Source: Bacteroidota bacterium
GTDB taxonomy: Bacteria; Bacteroidota; Bacteroidia; Sphingobacteriales; Sphingobacteriaceae
DNA length: 64,000 nt
Direction: 5' to 3'
Assembly: GCA_018828585.1 (NCBI GenBank)
Contig: JAHJVW010000015.1
Coordinates: 1 to 64,000 of the forward strand
Shown here: one piece after another, positions 1 to 9,441 of the stretch
Layout of the letters: every line of letters starts with the position of its first letter
Position numbering within the stretch: position 1 is the stretch's first letter
The notes under the pieces: generated by a model
What the model was told of the DNA's origin: nothing
The model's input: the letters and a program-made list of their open reading frames with translations, nothing else
The model's database searches: none
Translations under genes and position numbers: made by a program

Positions 1-238
1 AATCAGATTGAGTTTTATAAGAAACAATAACTGAATAATATTAACTAGATATTTTAGGAATATCTTTAACTAAGCTATTATCCTCTCTTTGTGCAGTTTA
101 TACAATGGTGGAAACTAAGATCAATTTTCAAACATTAGCTTGAATTAGCTAATCAATTAGCCAACAATAAATAAAAGTAAAATATGAGTTAAAGAAAGAA
201 AAATCTTAAATACAAATTCTTTTCAGATTTGAGCTGAT
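1..238. other. Intergenic region at window edge
   Basis: AT-rich stretch downstream of hisS. A short plus-strand open frame reaches a stop at about position 30 and could be the tail of a gene lying mostly outside the window, but nine codons are too few to support that. I see no RNA gene or clear terminator here. Confidence 0.4.
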
Positions 239-1612
239 TTATAATTTTCCGATTAATTCTTCCACATTCACTTTCACCTGTTCCCCACTTTCCATATTTT
301 TCAAACTCAACAAACCACTTTCCATTTCATCTCCACCAATGACCACCACATAAGGAATATTCTTGTCATTGGCGTATTGCATTTGCTTTTTCATTTTAGT
401 TCCAAAAGGAAAAAGTTCCGCATTGATATTGGCTTTTCTTAATTGATTCAGGATTGGAATGGCAAAAGCTTCTTCCATTTCACCAAAAACACAAATTAAT
501 ACCTTGGTACTTTCATTTACATCGGTTGGGAAGAGATTCAATTCTTCTAGTACATCATAAATTCGGTCTGCTCCAAAAGACACTCCTACGCCTGTCAATC
601 CGTCTTTACCAAACATTCCTGTTAAATCATCGTAACGGCCACCACCACCAATGGATCCCATGGCGGCTTCATTGGTTTTTACCTCGAAGATACATCCTGT
701 GTAATAGTTTAAACCTCTGGCTAAGGTTAAATCTAATTCTACTTTCGCATGGTTTAGGTCGAAATTTTTAAGGTAAGAAAATACTTTATCGATTTCTTCA
801 ATCCCTTTTAAACCAATCATCGAATTAGACAATATTGATTTTAGAGCAAGGAGTTTTTCTTCATTAGAGCCAGAAAGTAAAATGACTGGTTTTAGAATTT
901 CTATATCAGCAGTAATAAATCCCTTTTCTAAAAGTTCTTTTTCAACACCATCAAGACCTATTTTGTCCAGTTTATCAATCGCAACGGTTAAGTCAACAAT
1001 CTGATTGGGTTTGCCTATTAACTCTGCAATACCTGATAGGATTTTTCTATTATTGATTTTGATGGTGAAATCTTTTAGACCTAACAAACTTAAGGCCTCA
1101 TCATAAATGCACACAAACTCCGCTTCATTCAATAAAGAATCAGAACCTACCACATCCGCATCACACTGATAGAACTCACGATATCTTCCTTTCTGCGGAC
1201 GATCTGCTCGCCAAACAGGTTGAACTTGGAAACGTTTAAAAGGTGAGGTAATTTCATGTTGATGCATCACTACATACCTAGCAAATGGGACAGTTAAATC
1301 GTAACGTAAAGCTTTTTCAGAAATGACTGGCAATAGATTTTTTGAAGTTAGGCTTTCGGCATTTTGCTTTAAGCTTTCAGCTTTTGCCAGATAATCTCCA
1401 GAGTTTAGAATCTTAAAAATCAACTGGTCTCCCTCATCTCCATATTTCCCGGTCAAAGTATCCAAATTCTCCATCGTTGGAGTTTGAATTTCCTGATAAC
1501 CATATTTTCTGAACACCTTTTTAATGGTATCAAAAATATAGTTACGACGGTTCATCACCACCGGACCAAAATCGCGGGTTCCTTTTGGGATAGCTGCTTT
1601 CACATTTGCCAT
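239..1612 (-). CDS. hisS: Histidyl-tRNA synthetase
   Basis: Class II aminoacyl-tRNA synthetase that charges tRNA-His with histidine in the cytoplasm. The 457-residue product carries the family landmarks: [12 protein letters not shown] at residues 101-112, the motif 2 region [20 protein letters not shown] from residue 131, and the histidine-specific motif ARGLNYYTG near residue 299. These are followed by a glycine-rich motif 3 region and a C-terminal anticodon-binding domain. Length is normal for the Bacteroidota form. The start gives [15 protein letters not shown], the usual N-terminus with the PKGTRDF motif. The gene is divergent from the regulator at 1685 with about 70 bp between them. Confidence 0.97.
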   Translation of the reverse strand: MANVKAAIPKGTRDFGPVVMNRRNYIFDTIKKVFRKYGYQEIQTPTMENLDTLTGKYGDEGDQLIFKILNSGDYLAKAESLKQNAESLTSKNLLPVISEKALRYDLTVPFARYVVMHQHEITSPFKRFQVQPVWRADRPQKGRYREFYQCDADVVGSDSLLNEAEFVCIYDEALSLLGLKDFTIKINNRKILSGIAELIGKPNQIVDLTVAIDKLDKIGLDGVEKELLEKGFITADIEILKPVILLSGSNEEKLLALKSILSNSMIGLKGIEEIDKVFSYLKNFDLNHAKVELDLTLARGLNYYTGCIFEVKTNEAAMGSIGGGGRYDDLTGMFGKDGLTGVGVSFGADRIYDVLEELNLFPTDVNESTKVLICVFGEMEEAFAIPILNQLRKANINAELFPFGTKMKKQMQYANDKNIPYVVVIGGDEMESGLLSLKNMESGEQVKVNVEELIGKL

Positions 1613-1684
1613 GGCGCAAATTAAGCAATACTATATTATAGAGACAAACTTTTTTCCATTCGAAAAAATGAATAATTTCACTTC

Positions 1685-2374
1685 ATGAATAGGATTGACA
1701 GACTCTTTGGTATTTCCACACTTTTGCAATCCAACAAATTCACATCTGCTGAAAAAATTGCCGAAAAATTCGGCATTAGTTTAAGAACGGTTTATAGAGA
1801 TTTAAAGTCGTTAAATGAACAAGGGCTTCCCATTTGCTATGAACCTCAAAAGGGTTATCATTTGGTAAATGGCTATTTTCTACCTCCTGTGGCATTTAAT
1901 TTAGAAGAGGCTAACGCCCTTTTATTGATGGAGCATATAATAAATGCCTTTAGCGACAAATCTATTCAGAAAAATTATCAAAGCGCTTTGGTTAAGATTA
2001 AATCTGTTTTAAAGCAAACTCAAAAAGATAAAATTGAGCTTTTAGCTGGCAATATGTATTTTCAATTGCCAGATAGATTAACCAATGATTATGAATTTTT
2101 AAGTATCATACAAACCGCCATAAGCAATAAAAGCATCTTGGAGTTTGAATATAAAGACGCTAAGGAATTGCTCAGCAAAAGAAAAATAGAGGCTATTGGA
2201 TTGATTTTTTACGCTTTTGGCTGGCATTTGATTGGCTGGTGTCAATTAAGAAAAGATTACAGAGATTTCAAAGTTTCCAGGATAGTTAAAATAAAAGACC
2301 TAGAAATTCCTTTCGCTAAAGAATCTCATATCCCACTTACTGATTATCTGAAGCAACTCCCCGTTACTTATTAA
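1685..2374 (+). CDS. YafY-type HTH/WYL transcriptional regulator
   Basis: Transcription factor with an N-terminal winged helix-turn-helix (about residues 1-60; the helix region includes KFGISLRTVYRDLKSL) and a C-terminal WYL-type ligand-sensing domain from about residue 130, including FYAFGWHLIGWCQLRKDYR. At 229 residues it is the short form of the YafY family. The start ATG directly gives the usual MNRIDRLFGISTLLQ beginning. The next gene, on the same strand 81 bp downstream, encodes a DinB-family protein, and the gap holds a 7-bp inverted repeat that is a plausible operator. The ligand is unknown. Confidence 0.88.
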   Translation: MNRIDRLFGISTLLQSNKFTSAEKIAEKFGISLRTVYRDLKSLNEQGLPICYEPQKGYHLVNGYFLPPVAFNLEEANALLLMEHIINAFSDKSIQKNYQSALVKIKSVLKQTQKDKIELLAGNMYFQLPDRLTNDYEFLSIIQTAISNKSILEFEYKDAKELLSKRKIEAIGLIFYAFGWHLIGWCQLRKDYRDFKVSRIVKIKDLEIPFAKESHIPLTDYLKQLPVTY

Positions 2375-2398
2375 ATTATTAAAATTTTCTTTTCAATC

Positions 2399-2418
2399 AC
2401 TGACATAGGGTTGTCAGT
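2399..2418 (+). promoter_or_regulatory. Putative operator (inverted repeat) of the WYL regulator
   Basis: Perfect inverted repeat ACTGACA - TAGGGT - TGTCAGT with 7-bp arms and a 6-bp spacer, placed just upstream of a weak -7-like TTTTCTTTG at about 2427-2435 and 38 bp before the DinB-family start codon. Its place between the regulator gene and its neighbour, and its symmetry, fit a dimer binding site. Assignment to this regulator is inferred. Confidence 0.55.
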
Positions 2419-2455
2419 AGCGCATCTTTTCTTTGGATAAACAAATCCTAAGAAC

Positions 2456-2956
2456 ATGGAATCGATTACAAAATTATTATTAGAAGAATTAGAGCGTGAA
2501 GCTTCAACTACCAGAAAAATGCTATCAATTGTACCAAACGCTCAATACGGCTGGAAACCTCATGAAAAAAGCATGGATCTTAAAGCATTGGCTACTCACA
2601 TTGCTGATATTCCATCTTGGATAGAATTAATCTTAATCTCTGATGAATTGGATTTTATGAATTCTACCCATCAGATTGATGATGTAAACAACACCATTGA
2701 ACTGGTCAGTTTTTTTGACCGCTCTGTCGAGAAATCAACAAAAGCTTTATCAGAAGCTAAGGATGATATTCTGGATTTAATTTGGACCATGAGAAGTGGT
2801 GAAACAATTTATACCGAAGCTACTAAATACGAAAGCATCAGAATGTCATTCGGGCAGTTGATTCATCACAGAGCGCAATTAGGAGTTTATTTAAGATTGT
2901 TAAACATTCCAATACCGGGCAGTTATGGCCCAAGTGCAGATGACCACAGTTTTTAG
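2456..2956 (+). CDS. DinB-family protein
   Basis: 166-residue four-helix-bundle protein of the DinB/DUF664 superfamily. These usually bind a divalent metal through histidines and often act as thiol-dependent transferases; the substrate here is unknown. Candidate metal ligands are the histidine in LATHIADIP (around residue 48) and the pair in LIHHRAQLGVYLR (around residue 141). The gene follows a YafY/WYL regulator and lies behind its putative operator, so the two probably form a small regulated unit. A strong hairpin ends it just before the convergent gene at 2991. Confidence 0.85.
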   Translation: MESITKLLLEELEREASTTRKMLSIVPNAQYGWKPHEKSMDLKALATHIADIPSWIELILISDELDFMNSTHQIDDVNNTIELVSFFDRSVEKSTKALSEAKDDILDLIWTMRSGETIYTEATKYESIRMSFGQLIHHRAQLGVYLRLLNIPIPGSYGPSADDHSF

Positions 2957-2960
2957 TCAA

Positions 2961-2992
2961 AAAAAATGGGGATTTTAAAATCCCCATTTTTT
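2961..2992. terminator. Bidirectional terminator hairpin
   Basis: Perfect 32-base palindrome with two 16-base arms. It has A-runs on the left and T-runs on the right flanking an ATGGGGA/TCCCCAT core, so it can terminate from both sides. It sits exactly between the convergent stop codons of the DinB-family gene and the minus-strand gene ending at 2991. Confidence 0.85.
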
Positions 2993-3413
2993 AATTTGAT
3001 GCTATATCAGAATAGTACCATTTATCAATAATATTCTGACGTTCTTTAGCACTCAGATTATAAAACTCTGGATTTTTCTTTAGAAAGGTTTTCAAAGTAT
3101 GCATCTGATTGAAATAAAGCTCGGCGTATTCACCTGAATTTTTCATCCCATACTTTGTTAAAAACTCGGCATAAGTTCTTTCATTTCTCAGAATTTTATC
3201 TTGATTAGTCTCAATTTCTTGTAAAGCTTCTTTAGATGCGGGCAGCTTAAAATCATACTTTTTTTGTTCAAAAGTCTTTTTAGCTTTCAAGTAAGCCATG
3301 AAGTCATGATCCTGATTTACATAGTAGTAATAGTATTTAAGGTCTTTTTCTACCTTTTGGGCGTAAACCTGAACACTTAAAAAAGCAAAAACAATAAGGA
3401 TTAATTTTTTCAT
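2991..3413 (-). CDS. Secreted or periplasmic protein of unknown function
   Basis: I do not recognise a family. With the ATG at 3413 the product is 140 residues and begins MKKLILIVFAFLSVQVYAQ, a convincing signal peptide with cleavage after YAQ. The longer frame beginning at 3452 would overlap the phosphatase gene and bury the signal peptide, so I prefer the shorter form. The mature part is charged and rich in Tyr and Lys (a YYYYYVNQDHDFMAYLKAKK-like stretch) and looks helical. It follows the LMW phosphatase on the same strand by 28 bp and may share its transcript. Confidence 0.7.
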   Translation of the reverse strand: MKKLILIVFAFLSVQVYAQKVEKDLKYYYYYVNQDHDFMAYLKAKKTFEQKKYDFKLPASKEALQEIETNQDKILRNERTYAEFLTKYGMKNSGEYAELYFNQMHTLKTFLKKNPEFYNLSAKERQNIIDKWYYSDIASN

Positions 3414-3441
3414 GATGAATAGCTTTATATAATTAAAACTA

Positions 3442-3885
3442 TCAATTTTCATTTTTAAGCTCGGTCAAAAGTTTTTCACATTGTGTGGTAATCATCTCGA
3501 AAACAGGTAGAAAAAGGGCATCGTCATAATAAGGATCTGGAACAATACGCTCAGGAATTAAAAGCTCCACTTTACTCATTTGTTCAGCATTGCTGGCAAG
3601 GCTGGTTACGTTTTCATAATTCTGACGATCCATGACGTAGATATGGTCAAAAGTCTCTAAATCCGACTTTCCGAATTCCCTTGCCTTTTGCTGTGCGATG
3701 TCTATTCCATGTTGTTTTGCAACTGCAATTGAACGTTTGTCTGGGTGACTGCCAATGTGGTAACTTGCAGTTCCTGCCGAATCAACTTCCCAGTTTAAGC
3801 CGTTATCCTTAACTAATTTTTGCATTACCCCTTCAGCGATTGGTGAACGACAGATATTCCCTAAACAAACCATTAAAATTTTCAT
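3442..3885 (-). CDS. Low-molecular-weight protein-tyrosine phosphatase
   Basis: Cytoplasmic phosphatase of the LMW-PTP family, which removes phosphate from tyrosine (or arginine) residues. The P-loop CLGNICRS lies at residues 7-14, giving nucleophile Cys7 and phosphate-binding Arg13. The general-acid aspartate is in the PDPYYDD loop near residue 116. The length, 147 residues, is normal. In many bacteria such enzymes counter tyrosine kinases of polysaccharide export, but this copy is about 25 kb from the export genes, so a link is not shown. Confidence 0.93.
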   Translation of the reverse strand: MKILMVCLGNICRSPIAEGVMQKLVKDNGLNWEVDSAGTASYHIGSHPDKRSIAVAKQHGIDIAQQKAREFGKSDLETFDHIYVMDRQNYENVTSLASNAEQMSKVELLIPERIVPDPYYDDALFLPVFEMITTQCEKLLTELKNEN

Positions 3886-3888
3886 TCT

Positions 3889-4401
3889 TTAATTTTTATC
3901 ATCTTTTAAACTACAAGAACCTCTTTGTTTCAATATCAATTGATGATATAAACCTGTTTGTAAACTTTTTAGGATAACTATATTTTCGTTATCGCTGTTT
4001 AAAATGAAATCTTCCAGATATTTACCTGACCTATAACAACTACCCTCGGGTTTATATTTATATTCTTCTGAAACAAAATTTCCTTCAAACTTTAAAGTAT
4101 CTTTTGATATCCGATAATTCCCTTTAGCAAATTCATTCCAATGCTTTTTATTAAAACAGGAACCTCCTTCTAAATTTACTTTTGAGAATGTTTCAACTTT
4201 TAAATAAAAGGAATCACAGCTAAAACTAAATTGGTATTGCTGATAAGAAACTAAAGATTCTTTATTCATCACTGAGTCTTCATTCCATTTTCCTTGCAAA
4301 AAGTCTACTCCTGTTGAATATTTGGCTTTATTAAAACTACAAGAGTACAATAAAAGTGTAGTAATAAATAAAAAGTAATATGTGGCTGTTTTAGATTTCA
4401 T
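3889..4401 (-). CDS. Putative lipoprotein of unknown function
   Basis: Family not recognised. The ATG at 4401 gives MKSKTATYYFLFITTLLLYSC, a lipoprotein signal with lipobox LLYSC; an ATG three codons upstream (4410) is equally possible. The open frame extends to 4497, but that part reads through an intergenic hairpin and is unlikely to be translated. The mature domain, about 150 residues, has four to five further cysteines and a pattern of short beta strands (KGNYRISKDTLKFEGNF) reminiscent of small lipocalin-like Bacteroidota lipoproteins. That resemblance is only an impression. Confidence 0.6.
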   Translation of the reverse strand: MKSKTATYYFLFITTLLLYSCSFNKAKYSTGVDFLQGKWNEDSVMNKESLVSYQQYQFSFSCDSFYLKVETFSKVNLEGGSCFNKKHWNEFAKGNYRISKDTLKFEGNFVSEEYKYKPEGSCYRSGKYLEDFILNSDNENIVILKSLQTGLYHQLILKQRGSCSLKDDKN

Positions 4402-4464
4402 TTTTTGCATTAAAGATGGAAACGGATACCTTGTGGCTAAGGCCATGTGCAGTATGAGTGGATA

Positions 4465-4492
4465 GCGTTTTCCCGAGCTATCGAGAAAACGC
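4465..4492. repeat. Intergenic hairpin repeat
   Basis: Near-perfect inverted repeat, GCGTTTTCCCGA and TCGAGAAAACGC with a 4-base loop, between fumC and the lipoprotein gene. Together with the GC-richer flank at 4425-4465 it resembles a palindromic intergenic repeat unit. Neither strand has a T-run directly after the stem, so it is not a classical terminator. Confidence 0.5.
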
Positions 4493-4550
4493 TCCAAAAG
4501 TAATTAAAAAAACTTACGAGATTTTTCTATCCCTTAAGTCTTGATTTATG

Positions 4551-5948
4551 TTATTTTAAAGATCCTACCATGTCTTCAGGTTTTACCCACTCGGTAAATT
4601 GTTCTGATGTTAATAGTCCAGATTCTACTGCTGCTTCTCGTAAAGTCTTATTTTCTTTATGTGCTTTTTTAGCAATTTTAGCGGCATTTTCGTAACCAAT
4701 ATGCGGATTTAAAGCCGTTACCAGCATCAAAGAATTCTCTAAATGTTTTTGAATCTCTGGTAAGTTTGGTAGTATTCCAACTGCACAATTATCATTAAAA
4801 GAAACACAAGCATCGCCAATTAAACGAGCAGATTGCAATACGTTTGAAGCGATGACTGGCTTAAAAACGTTCAATTCGAAATGTCCGTTTGAACCGCCGA
4901 TAGAAACCGCCACATCGTTACCCATTACCTGAGCACAAACCATAGTTAAAGCTTCTGGCTGAGTTGGGTTGACTTTACCCGGCATAATAGAAGAACCCGG
5001 CTCATTATCAGGAATGATGATTTCACCAATTCCACAACGTGGGCCTGAGCTTAACATTCTGATATCATTCGCGATTTTCATCAATGAAACTGCTGCTCTT
5101 TTTAACGCACCAGACATTTCAACCATCGCGTCATGAGCAGCCAAAGCCTCGAATTTATTTGGAGCAGTGATGAAAGGCAATCCCGTTAAATCAGCAATAT
5201 ATTTGGCTACCAAAACATCGTAACCTTTAGGTGTATTTAAACCGGTTCCAACTGCTGTTCCGCCTAAAGCTAATTCTTTAACCGCTTCCAAAGCATTGTT
5301 GATGGTTCTAATAGAGTTGGTTAACTGTTGCGCATAACCAGAAAATTCTTGACCCAAAGTCAGTGGTGTTGCATCCATAAAATGGGTACGGCCAGTTTTG
5401 GTGATTGTAGCAAATTCTGCTGATTTTTTAGTCAGCGTATCTCTTAGCAAAGTCAATCCTGGTAAAGTGATTTCTACTACTTGCTTATAGGTTGCAATGT
5501 GCATTGCGGTTGGGAAAGTATCATTGGATGATTGAGATTTATTCACATCGTCGTTAGGATGCAATACCTTTTTTTCATCAGTTAAAGCACCGCTGTTCAT
5601 CACATGCGCTTTATTAGCAATCACTTCATTGGCATTCATATTAGACTGTGTACCCGAACCCGTTTGCCAGATCACCAAAGGAAATTGATCATCTAAGTTG
5701 CCTGTTAAAATTTCGTCACAAGCTTTAGCAATTAGGTCTCTTTTATCTGCCGATAAAACACCTAAATCGGTATTTGCCATAGCGGCTGCCTTTTTTAAAT
5801 AAGCAAACGCATGAATGATTTCTTTAGGCATAGAAGCCTCTGGACCAATCTTAAAATTGTTTCTTGAACGCTCGGTTTGTGCTCCCCAGAATTTATCTGC
5901 CGGAACTTTTACCTCGCCCATGGTATCATGTTCTAATCTGTATTCCAT
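4551..5948 (-). CDS. fumC: Fumarate hydratase class II
   Basis: TCA-cycle enzyme that interconverts fumarate and malate; iron-independent homotetramer of the aspartase/fumarase superfamily. The 465-residue product has the family signature [13 protein letters not shown] and the N-terminal [21 protein letters not shown]. The [20 protein letters not shown] segment and the [12 protein letters not shown] active-site loop with its histidine are also present. Length is normal and the start codon gives the canonical N-terminus. A -7 type promoter motif lies 18-25 bases upstream. Confidence 0.97.
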   Translation of the reverse strand: MEYRLEHDTMGEVKVPADKFWGAQTERSRNNFKIGPEASMPKEIIHAFAYLKKAAAMANTDLGVLSADKRDLIAKACDEILTGNLDDQFPLVIWQTGSGTQSNMNANEVIANKAHVMNSGALTDEKKVLHPNDDVNKSQSSNDTFPTAMHIATYKQVVEITLPGLTLLRDTLTKKSAEFATITKTGRTHFMDATPLTLGQEFSGYAQQLTNSIRTINNALEAVKELALGGTAVGTGLNTPKGYDVLVAKYIADLTGLPFITAPNKFEALAAHDAMVEMSGALKRAAVSLMKIANDIRMLSSGPRCGIGEIIIPDNEPGSSIMPGKVNPTQPEALTMVCAQVMGNDVAVSIGGSNGHFELNVFKPVIASNVLQSARLIGDACVSFNDNCAVGILPNLPEIQKHLENSLMLVTALNPHIGYENAAKIAKKAHKENKTLREAAVESGLLTSEQFTEWVKPEDMVGSLK

Positions 5949-5965
5949 TTCCTTGTGATTTGTGG

Positions 5966-5973
5966 CAAAATTA
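5966..5973 (-). promoter_or_regulatory. Bacteroidota -7 promoter element for fumC
   Basis: Reads TAATTTTG on the minus strand, a full match to the TAnnTTTG -7 consensus of the group's primary sigma factor. It lies 18 bases before the fumC start codon. I did not see a clear TTG at -33. Confidence 0.5.
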
Positions 5974-6088
5974 AGATTTTTTGATTGATATCGTTAACCG
6001 ATGGAAGACATTAATGTTTAAAACTCCTTTTGTTTTTATACCATGATAATTTCTAATTTCAGCGCTCGTTAAGATTTAAAAAAAATTC

Positions 6089-7273
6089 ATGCTCAGATAC
6101 AAATTACCTTTCTATATTCTAATTCCTTATTTATTTATAGCAGCTTGTTCTTCAAGTGATTCCAAAAAAAAACCAGTTGAAATTAAGATAGATCCTAAAA
6201 AAGATAGCTTACTTTTACTTTATGATCCCGCTAAAGCAAATCAAAAATTAGAAGAATATTTTAACGATATACACCGAAAAAGGAATTTTAACGGGAATGT
6301 ATTGATCGCTAAAAAGGGGAAAATTATCTACGAAGGAGTTTTCGGCTGGGCCGATTATTTGCACAGAGATTCTTTAAAATTAGGCTCGCAATTTCAGCTG
6401 GCTTCTATTTCTAAAACCTTTACCGCTACCGCGATTTTAAAGTTGATGGAAGAAGGGAAGTTGACTCTTGATCAAACAATGGATCATTTTTACCCTGACT
6501 TTCCATATAAAGGCATCACCATTAAAATGCTATTGACTCATCGCTCTGGCTTAACGAATTACGTTTACTTTACGGATGATATCTGGAAAGAAAAATATAA
6601 AGGTATGAGCAACAACGATGTTTTAAGACTTTTTGCTGAGAAAAAACCCGCTCCTTATTTCACTCCGGATAGGATTTATCATTACAACAATACCAACTAT
6701 ATGCTTTTGGCCTCGGTAGTTGAAAAAGTAACGGGTAAACCTTTTGCTGATTATATGGCGGAGACTATTTTTAAACCCTTCGGATTAAAACACACCGCTA
6801 TTTATAGCTCTACCAAATACGATAAGATACCTGTGGATGTGGTTGGTCATGACCGAGTTTGGAGAAGATCAGTAAGACAAGATTTTTTAGATGGTCCTGT
6901 TGGGGATAAAGGAGTTTACTCTACTATGGAAGATTTGTATTTATTTGACCAAGCTTTAAGGGATAACCGAATTTTGAAAAGAAGCACTTTAGATTCGGCC
7001 TATATTCCTCGCAGTAAATTTAAAAATAACTATTTCAACTATGGGTATGGTTGGCATCTATACATCGATTCTGCAAAAAATCAAGAAGTAGCCTATCACC
7101 CAGGCTGGTGGCATGGTTTCAGACATATGTACATTAGAGATTTAAAAAATGATGTCACTATCATTATCTTAAGCAATCTGGTAAATGGTAGCATCACCCA
7201 AATTGATGAGGTGTATAAAATTGTTGGGATGCCAGTAGTGAGGCGTGGCGTACCTGGTAGTGATGATGAATAG
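6089..7273 (+). CDS. Serine hydrolase, beta-lactamase class C family lipoprotein
   Basis: Penicillin-binding-protein-like hydrolase, probably anchored to the outer membrane. The signal ends with lipobox IAAC (Cys20). The catalytic SxxK is SISK with Ser106 and Lys109, the YxN motif is YNN in IYHYNNTNYM near residue 205, and the third motif is probably the HPGWWHGF region near residue 344. Members include esterases, D-aminopeptidases and DD-carboxypeptidases, so the substrate cannot be named. Length (394 residues) is typical. It is divergent from fumC and 75 bp upstream of another exported hydrolase. Confidence 0.88.
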   Translation: MLRYKLPFYILIPYLFIAACSSSDSKKKPVEIKIDPKKDSLLLLYDPAKANQKLEEYFNDIHRKRNFNGNVLIAKKGKIIYEGVFGWADYLHRDSLKLGSQFQLASISKTFTATAILKLMEEGKLTLDQTMDHFYPDFPYKGITIKMLLTHRSGLTNYVYFTDDIWKEKYKGMSNNDVLRLFAEKKPAPYFTPDRIYHYNNTNYMLLASVVEKVTGKPFADYMAETIFKPFGLKHTAIYSSTKYDKIPVDVVGHDRVWRRSVRQDFLDGPVGDKGVYSTMEDLYLFDQALRDNRILKRSTLDSAYIPRSKFKNNYFNYGYGWHLYIDSAKNQEVAYHPGWWHGFRHMYIRDLKNDVTIIILSNLVNGSITQIDEVYKIVGMPVVRRGVPGSDDE

Positions 7274-7348
7274 TTATCATCAATTTTACATTTGAAAAAA
7301 TAATAGCTTCTTAAATTTTGTGTAGCTTAAGCATTCTAAATTTAATTT

Positions 7349-8620
7349 ATGAAGTTTAAATTATTTCTGCTTTTCAGTTTTGCTTGTCAATTTTCTTTTG
7401 CACAGCTATCTCCAAAAACTATCCTTCTAAAAGCCGACAGGGTTTTTGATGGTGTAGAAATGCACCAAAATTGGTTCGTGGTAGTTAAAGATACTCGCAT
7501 TTTTATGGTGGGCGATCAAAAAGATTTGCTCCAAATTAAATTTAAAATTGATACCACCATTAATCTTCCCGGTCAAACGCTTTTACCAGGCTTAATAGAA
7601 GGTCATTCGCATTTATTTCTTCATCCTTACAACGAAACCGAATGGAATGATCAGGTTTTAAAAGAAAGCAGAGCTGAACGCTTGGTACGAGCGGTCAATC
7701 ATGCCAAAACAACCTTGATGGCAGGTTTTACCACCGTGAGAGATTTAGGAACTGAGGGTGCTGGTTTTGATGATGTAGGTTTGAGAGAAAGCATCAACAG
7801 TGGATTGACTATTGGCCCAAGAATGATGGTGGCGGGGAGAGCCATTGTTGCCACAGGAAGCTACGGACCAAAAACTGATGTGACAGAATTAGATTTACCC
7901 AAAGGTGCTGAGGAGAGTGATGGAGAGCATTTAATCAGTACCGTAAGAAACCAAATTGGACACGGAATAGATGTGGTAAAAATTTATGCTGATTACCGTT
8001 GGGGATTAAATAAAACCAGCATGCCCACTTTTAGTGTGGCCGAAATAAAATCGGTGGTTGAAACTGCAAAAAGTACGGGCCGACCTGTGGCTGCTCATGC
8101 TGGAACTAAAGAGGGAATGAGGCGAGCCATTGAAGGTGGCGTAGAAACCATTGAACACGGAGACAATGGAGATGCTGAAGTTTTTAATTTGATGAAAGAA
8201 AAAGGCATTGCACTTTGTCCAACTATTGCTGCTGGCGATGCCATTTCGCAATATGATGGTTGGAAAAGAGGAACATTACCTGAGCCAGCAAGAATTACTC
8301 AGAAACACAAGAGCTTTAGTGCTGCTTTAGCGGCTGGGGTAACCATTTGCTTTGGTGGAGATGTAGGCGTTTTCCCACATGGAGATAATGCTCGTGAAAT
8401 GGAAATGATGGTAGAATACGGGATGAAACCTTTGGCTGTTCTGCAATCTGCAACTTCTATAAACGCTAAAGTTTTTCATCAAAATGAAATTGGGCAATTG
8501 AAAGCTGGCTTAAAAGCCGATATTATTGCGGTTTCTGGAAATCCCTTAGACAATATTTCTACTATAAGAAAGGTGAATTTGGTAATGAAAGATGGGGTGA
8601 TTTATAAATTAAATCCATAA
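7349..8620 (+). CDS. Secreted metal-dependent amidohydrolase
   Basis: Amidohydrolase-superfamily enzyme (imidazolonepropionase/prolidase-like subgroup) exported to the periplasm: the first 18 residues, ending SFACQFSFAQ, form a signal peptide. The metal-binding HxH is in LIEGHSHLFLHPY near residue 87. Further metal ligands are expected at the carboxylated lysine in VVKIYADYRW, the HAG histidine and the IEHGD histidine, with the last aspartate in FGGDVG. At 423 residues it matches Xaa-Pro dipeptidase or imidazolonepropionase relatives, but the substrate is not determined. Confidence 0.87.
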   Translation: MKFKLFLLFSFACQFSFAQLSPKTILLKADRVFDGVEMHQNWFVVVKDTRIFMVGDQKDLLQIKFKIDTTINLPGQTLLPGLIEGHSHLFLHPYNETEWNDQVLKESRAERLVRAVNHAKTTLMAGFTTVRDLGTEGAGFDDVGLRESINSGLTIGPRMMVAGRAIVATGSYGPKTDVTELDLPKGAEESDGEHLISTVRNQIGHGIDVVKIYADYRWGLNKTSMPTFSVAEIKSVVETAKSTGRPVAAHAGTKEGMRRAIEGGVETIEHGDNGDAEVFNLMKEKGIALCPTIAAGDAISQYDGWKRGTLPEPARITQKHKSFSAALAAGVTICFGGDVGVFPHGDNAREMEMMVEYGMKPLAVLQSATSINAKVFHQNEIGQLKAGLKADIIAVSGNPLDNISTIRKVNLVMKDGVIYKLNP

Positions 8621-8690
8621 GATATCATCATGAGTTAGCTGACAAAAGTCGTCTCTTAAAACAAGAAGTTTCTTTTTAACGAAACTTTAC

Positions 8691-8698
8691 TATCTTTG
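8691..8698 (+). promoter_or_regulatory. -7 promoter element before the HigBA-like locus
   Basis: TATCTTTG matches the Bacteroidota -7 consensus TAnnTTTG and lies 22 bases before the ATG of the toxin remnant. No clear -33 TTG is visible. Confidence 0.45.
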
Positions 8699-8719
8699 TT
8701 AAGATAAATATTTGACTTA

Positions 8720-9075
8720 ATGACTAAACTTTTTGAAGTTATTATTTTAGAGGAAGTATTTGAATTTCTAAAAGGCTTAGATAAAAAGCATTCTGAGAAG
8801 ATTCTTTATAACATTAGAAAATCTCAAGTCGAACTAGACGCTCAACTCTTCAAAATTTAAATAATGAAATCTGGGAATTTCGAACATTGTACCAAGGTCT
8901 TCAATATCGGCTTTTGGCTTTTTGGGATAAAACATCTAAAAATCAAACATTTGTTGTCTCAACACATGGCTTTGTGAAAAAGAGAAGTAAAGTTTCAGAC
9001 CACGAGATTCAAAAAGCAATGCAGATTAAGGAGAAATATTTATCGGAGAAAGAATTAAAAAATAAAAAGAAATGA
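8720..9075 (+). pseudogene. HigB/RelE-type toxin, frameshifted
   Basis: Toxin gene of a type II toxin-antitoxin pair (phage Gp49-like HigB family, ribosome-dependent mRNase), split by a frameshift. The first frame from ATG 8720 reads MTKLFEVIILEEVFEFLKGL and stops at 8858 after AQLFKI. The second frame picks up at NLNNEIWEFRTLYQGLQYRL and continues to 9075. The family core IWEFRTLY-x-YRLLAFWDK is complete across the junction. Adding one A to the A4 run at 8852-8855 restores a single frame of about 118 codons. The antitoxin follows with a 4-base ATGA overlap. This could be a true inactivation or a base-calling error in the A-run. Confidence 0.8.
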
Positions 9076-9386
9076 AGACCTACACATTAAATGAAGTCCA
9101 GGACAGAATTATAGGAGAAATCGGAACACCTGAACGCGATTTCTTTGAGTATGAAGTTCAAATGGATTTAATTGGGAAAGCCATCAAACAAACAAGACAA
9201 GAACGGAATTTGACCCAGGAAGAACTCGGAAAATTAATCGGAGTTCAGAAAGCTCAAATTTCCAGACTTGAAAACAATGCAAGTAATGTGACGATGGACA
9301 CGCTCATGAGAGTTTTCTCGGCTTTGAAAGCAAAGGTCAAATTACATGTGGAATTGGCAAACTTGAATATTAATGTTGGCAAATAA
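9072..9386 (+). CDS. HigA-type antitoxin, XRE-family HTH
   Basis: 104-residue DNA-binding antitoxin. The Cro/CI helix-turn-helix lies at about residues 35-90, with GKAIKQTRQERNLTQEELG and the recognition segment VQKAQISRLENNASNVT. Its start overlaps the stop of the broken HigB-like toxin by four bases, the usual translationally coupled arrangement with the toxin first. Such antitoxins repress their own promoter. With the toxin frame broken, this one may now act only as an orphan repressor. Confidence 0.88.
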   Translation: MKTYTLNEVQDRIIGEIGTPERDFFEYEVQMDLIGKAIKQTRQERNLTQEELGKLIGVQKAQISRLENNASNVTMDTLMRVFSALKAKVKLHVELANLNINVGK

Positions 9387-9441
9387 TTTGATTTAAAAAA
9401 TTTTAGACTTCGTAGAGAACTTCGTAAAACCACCAAACGAT

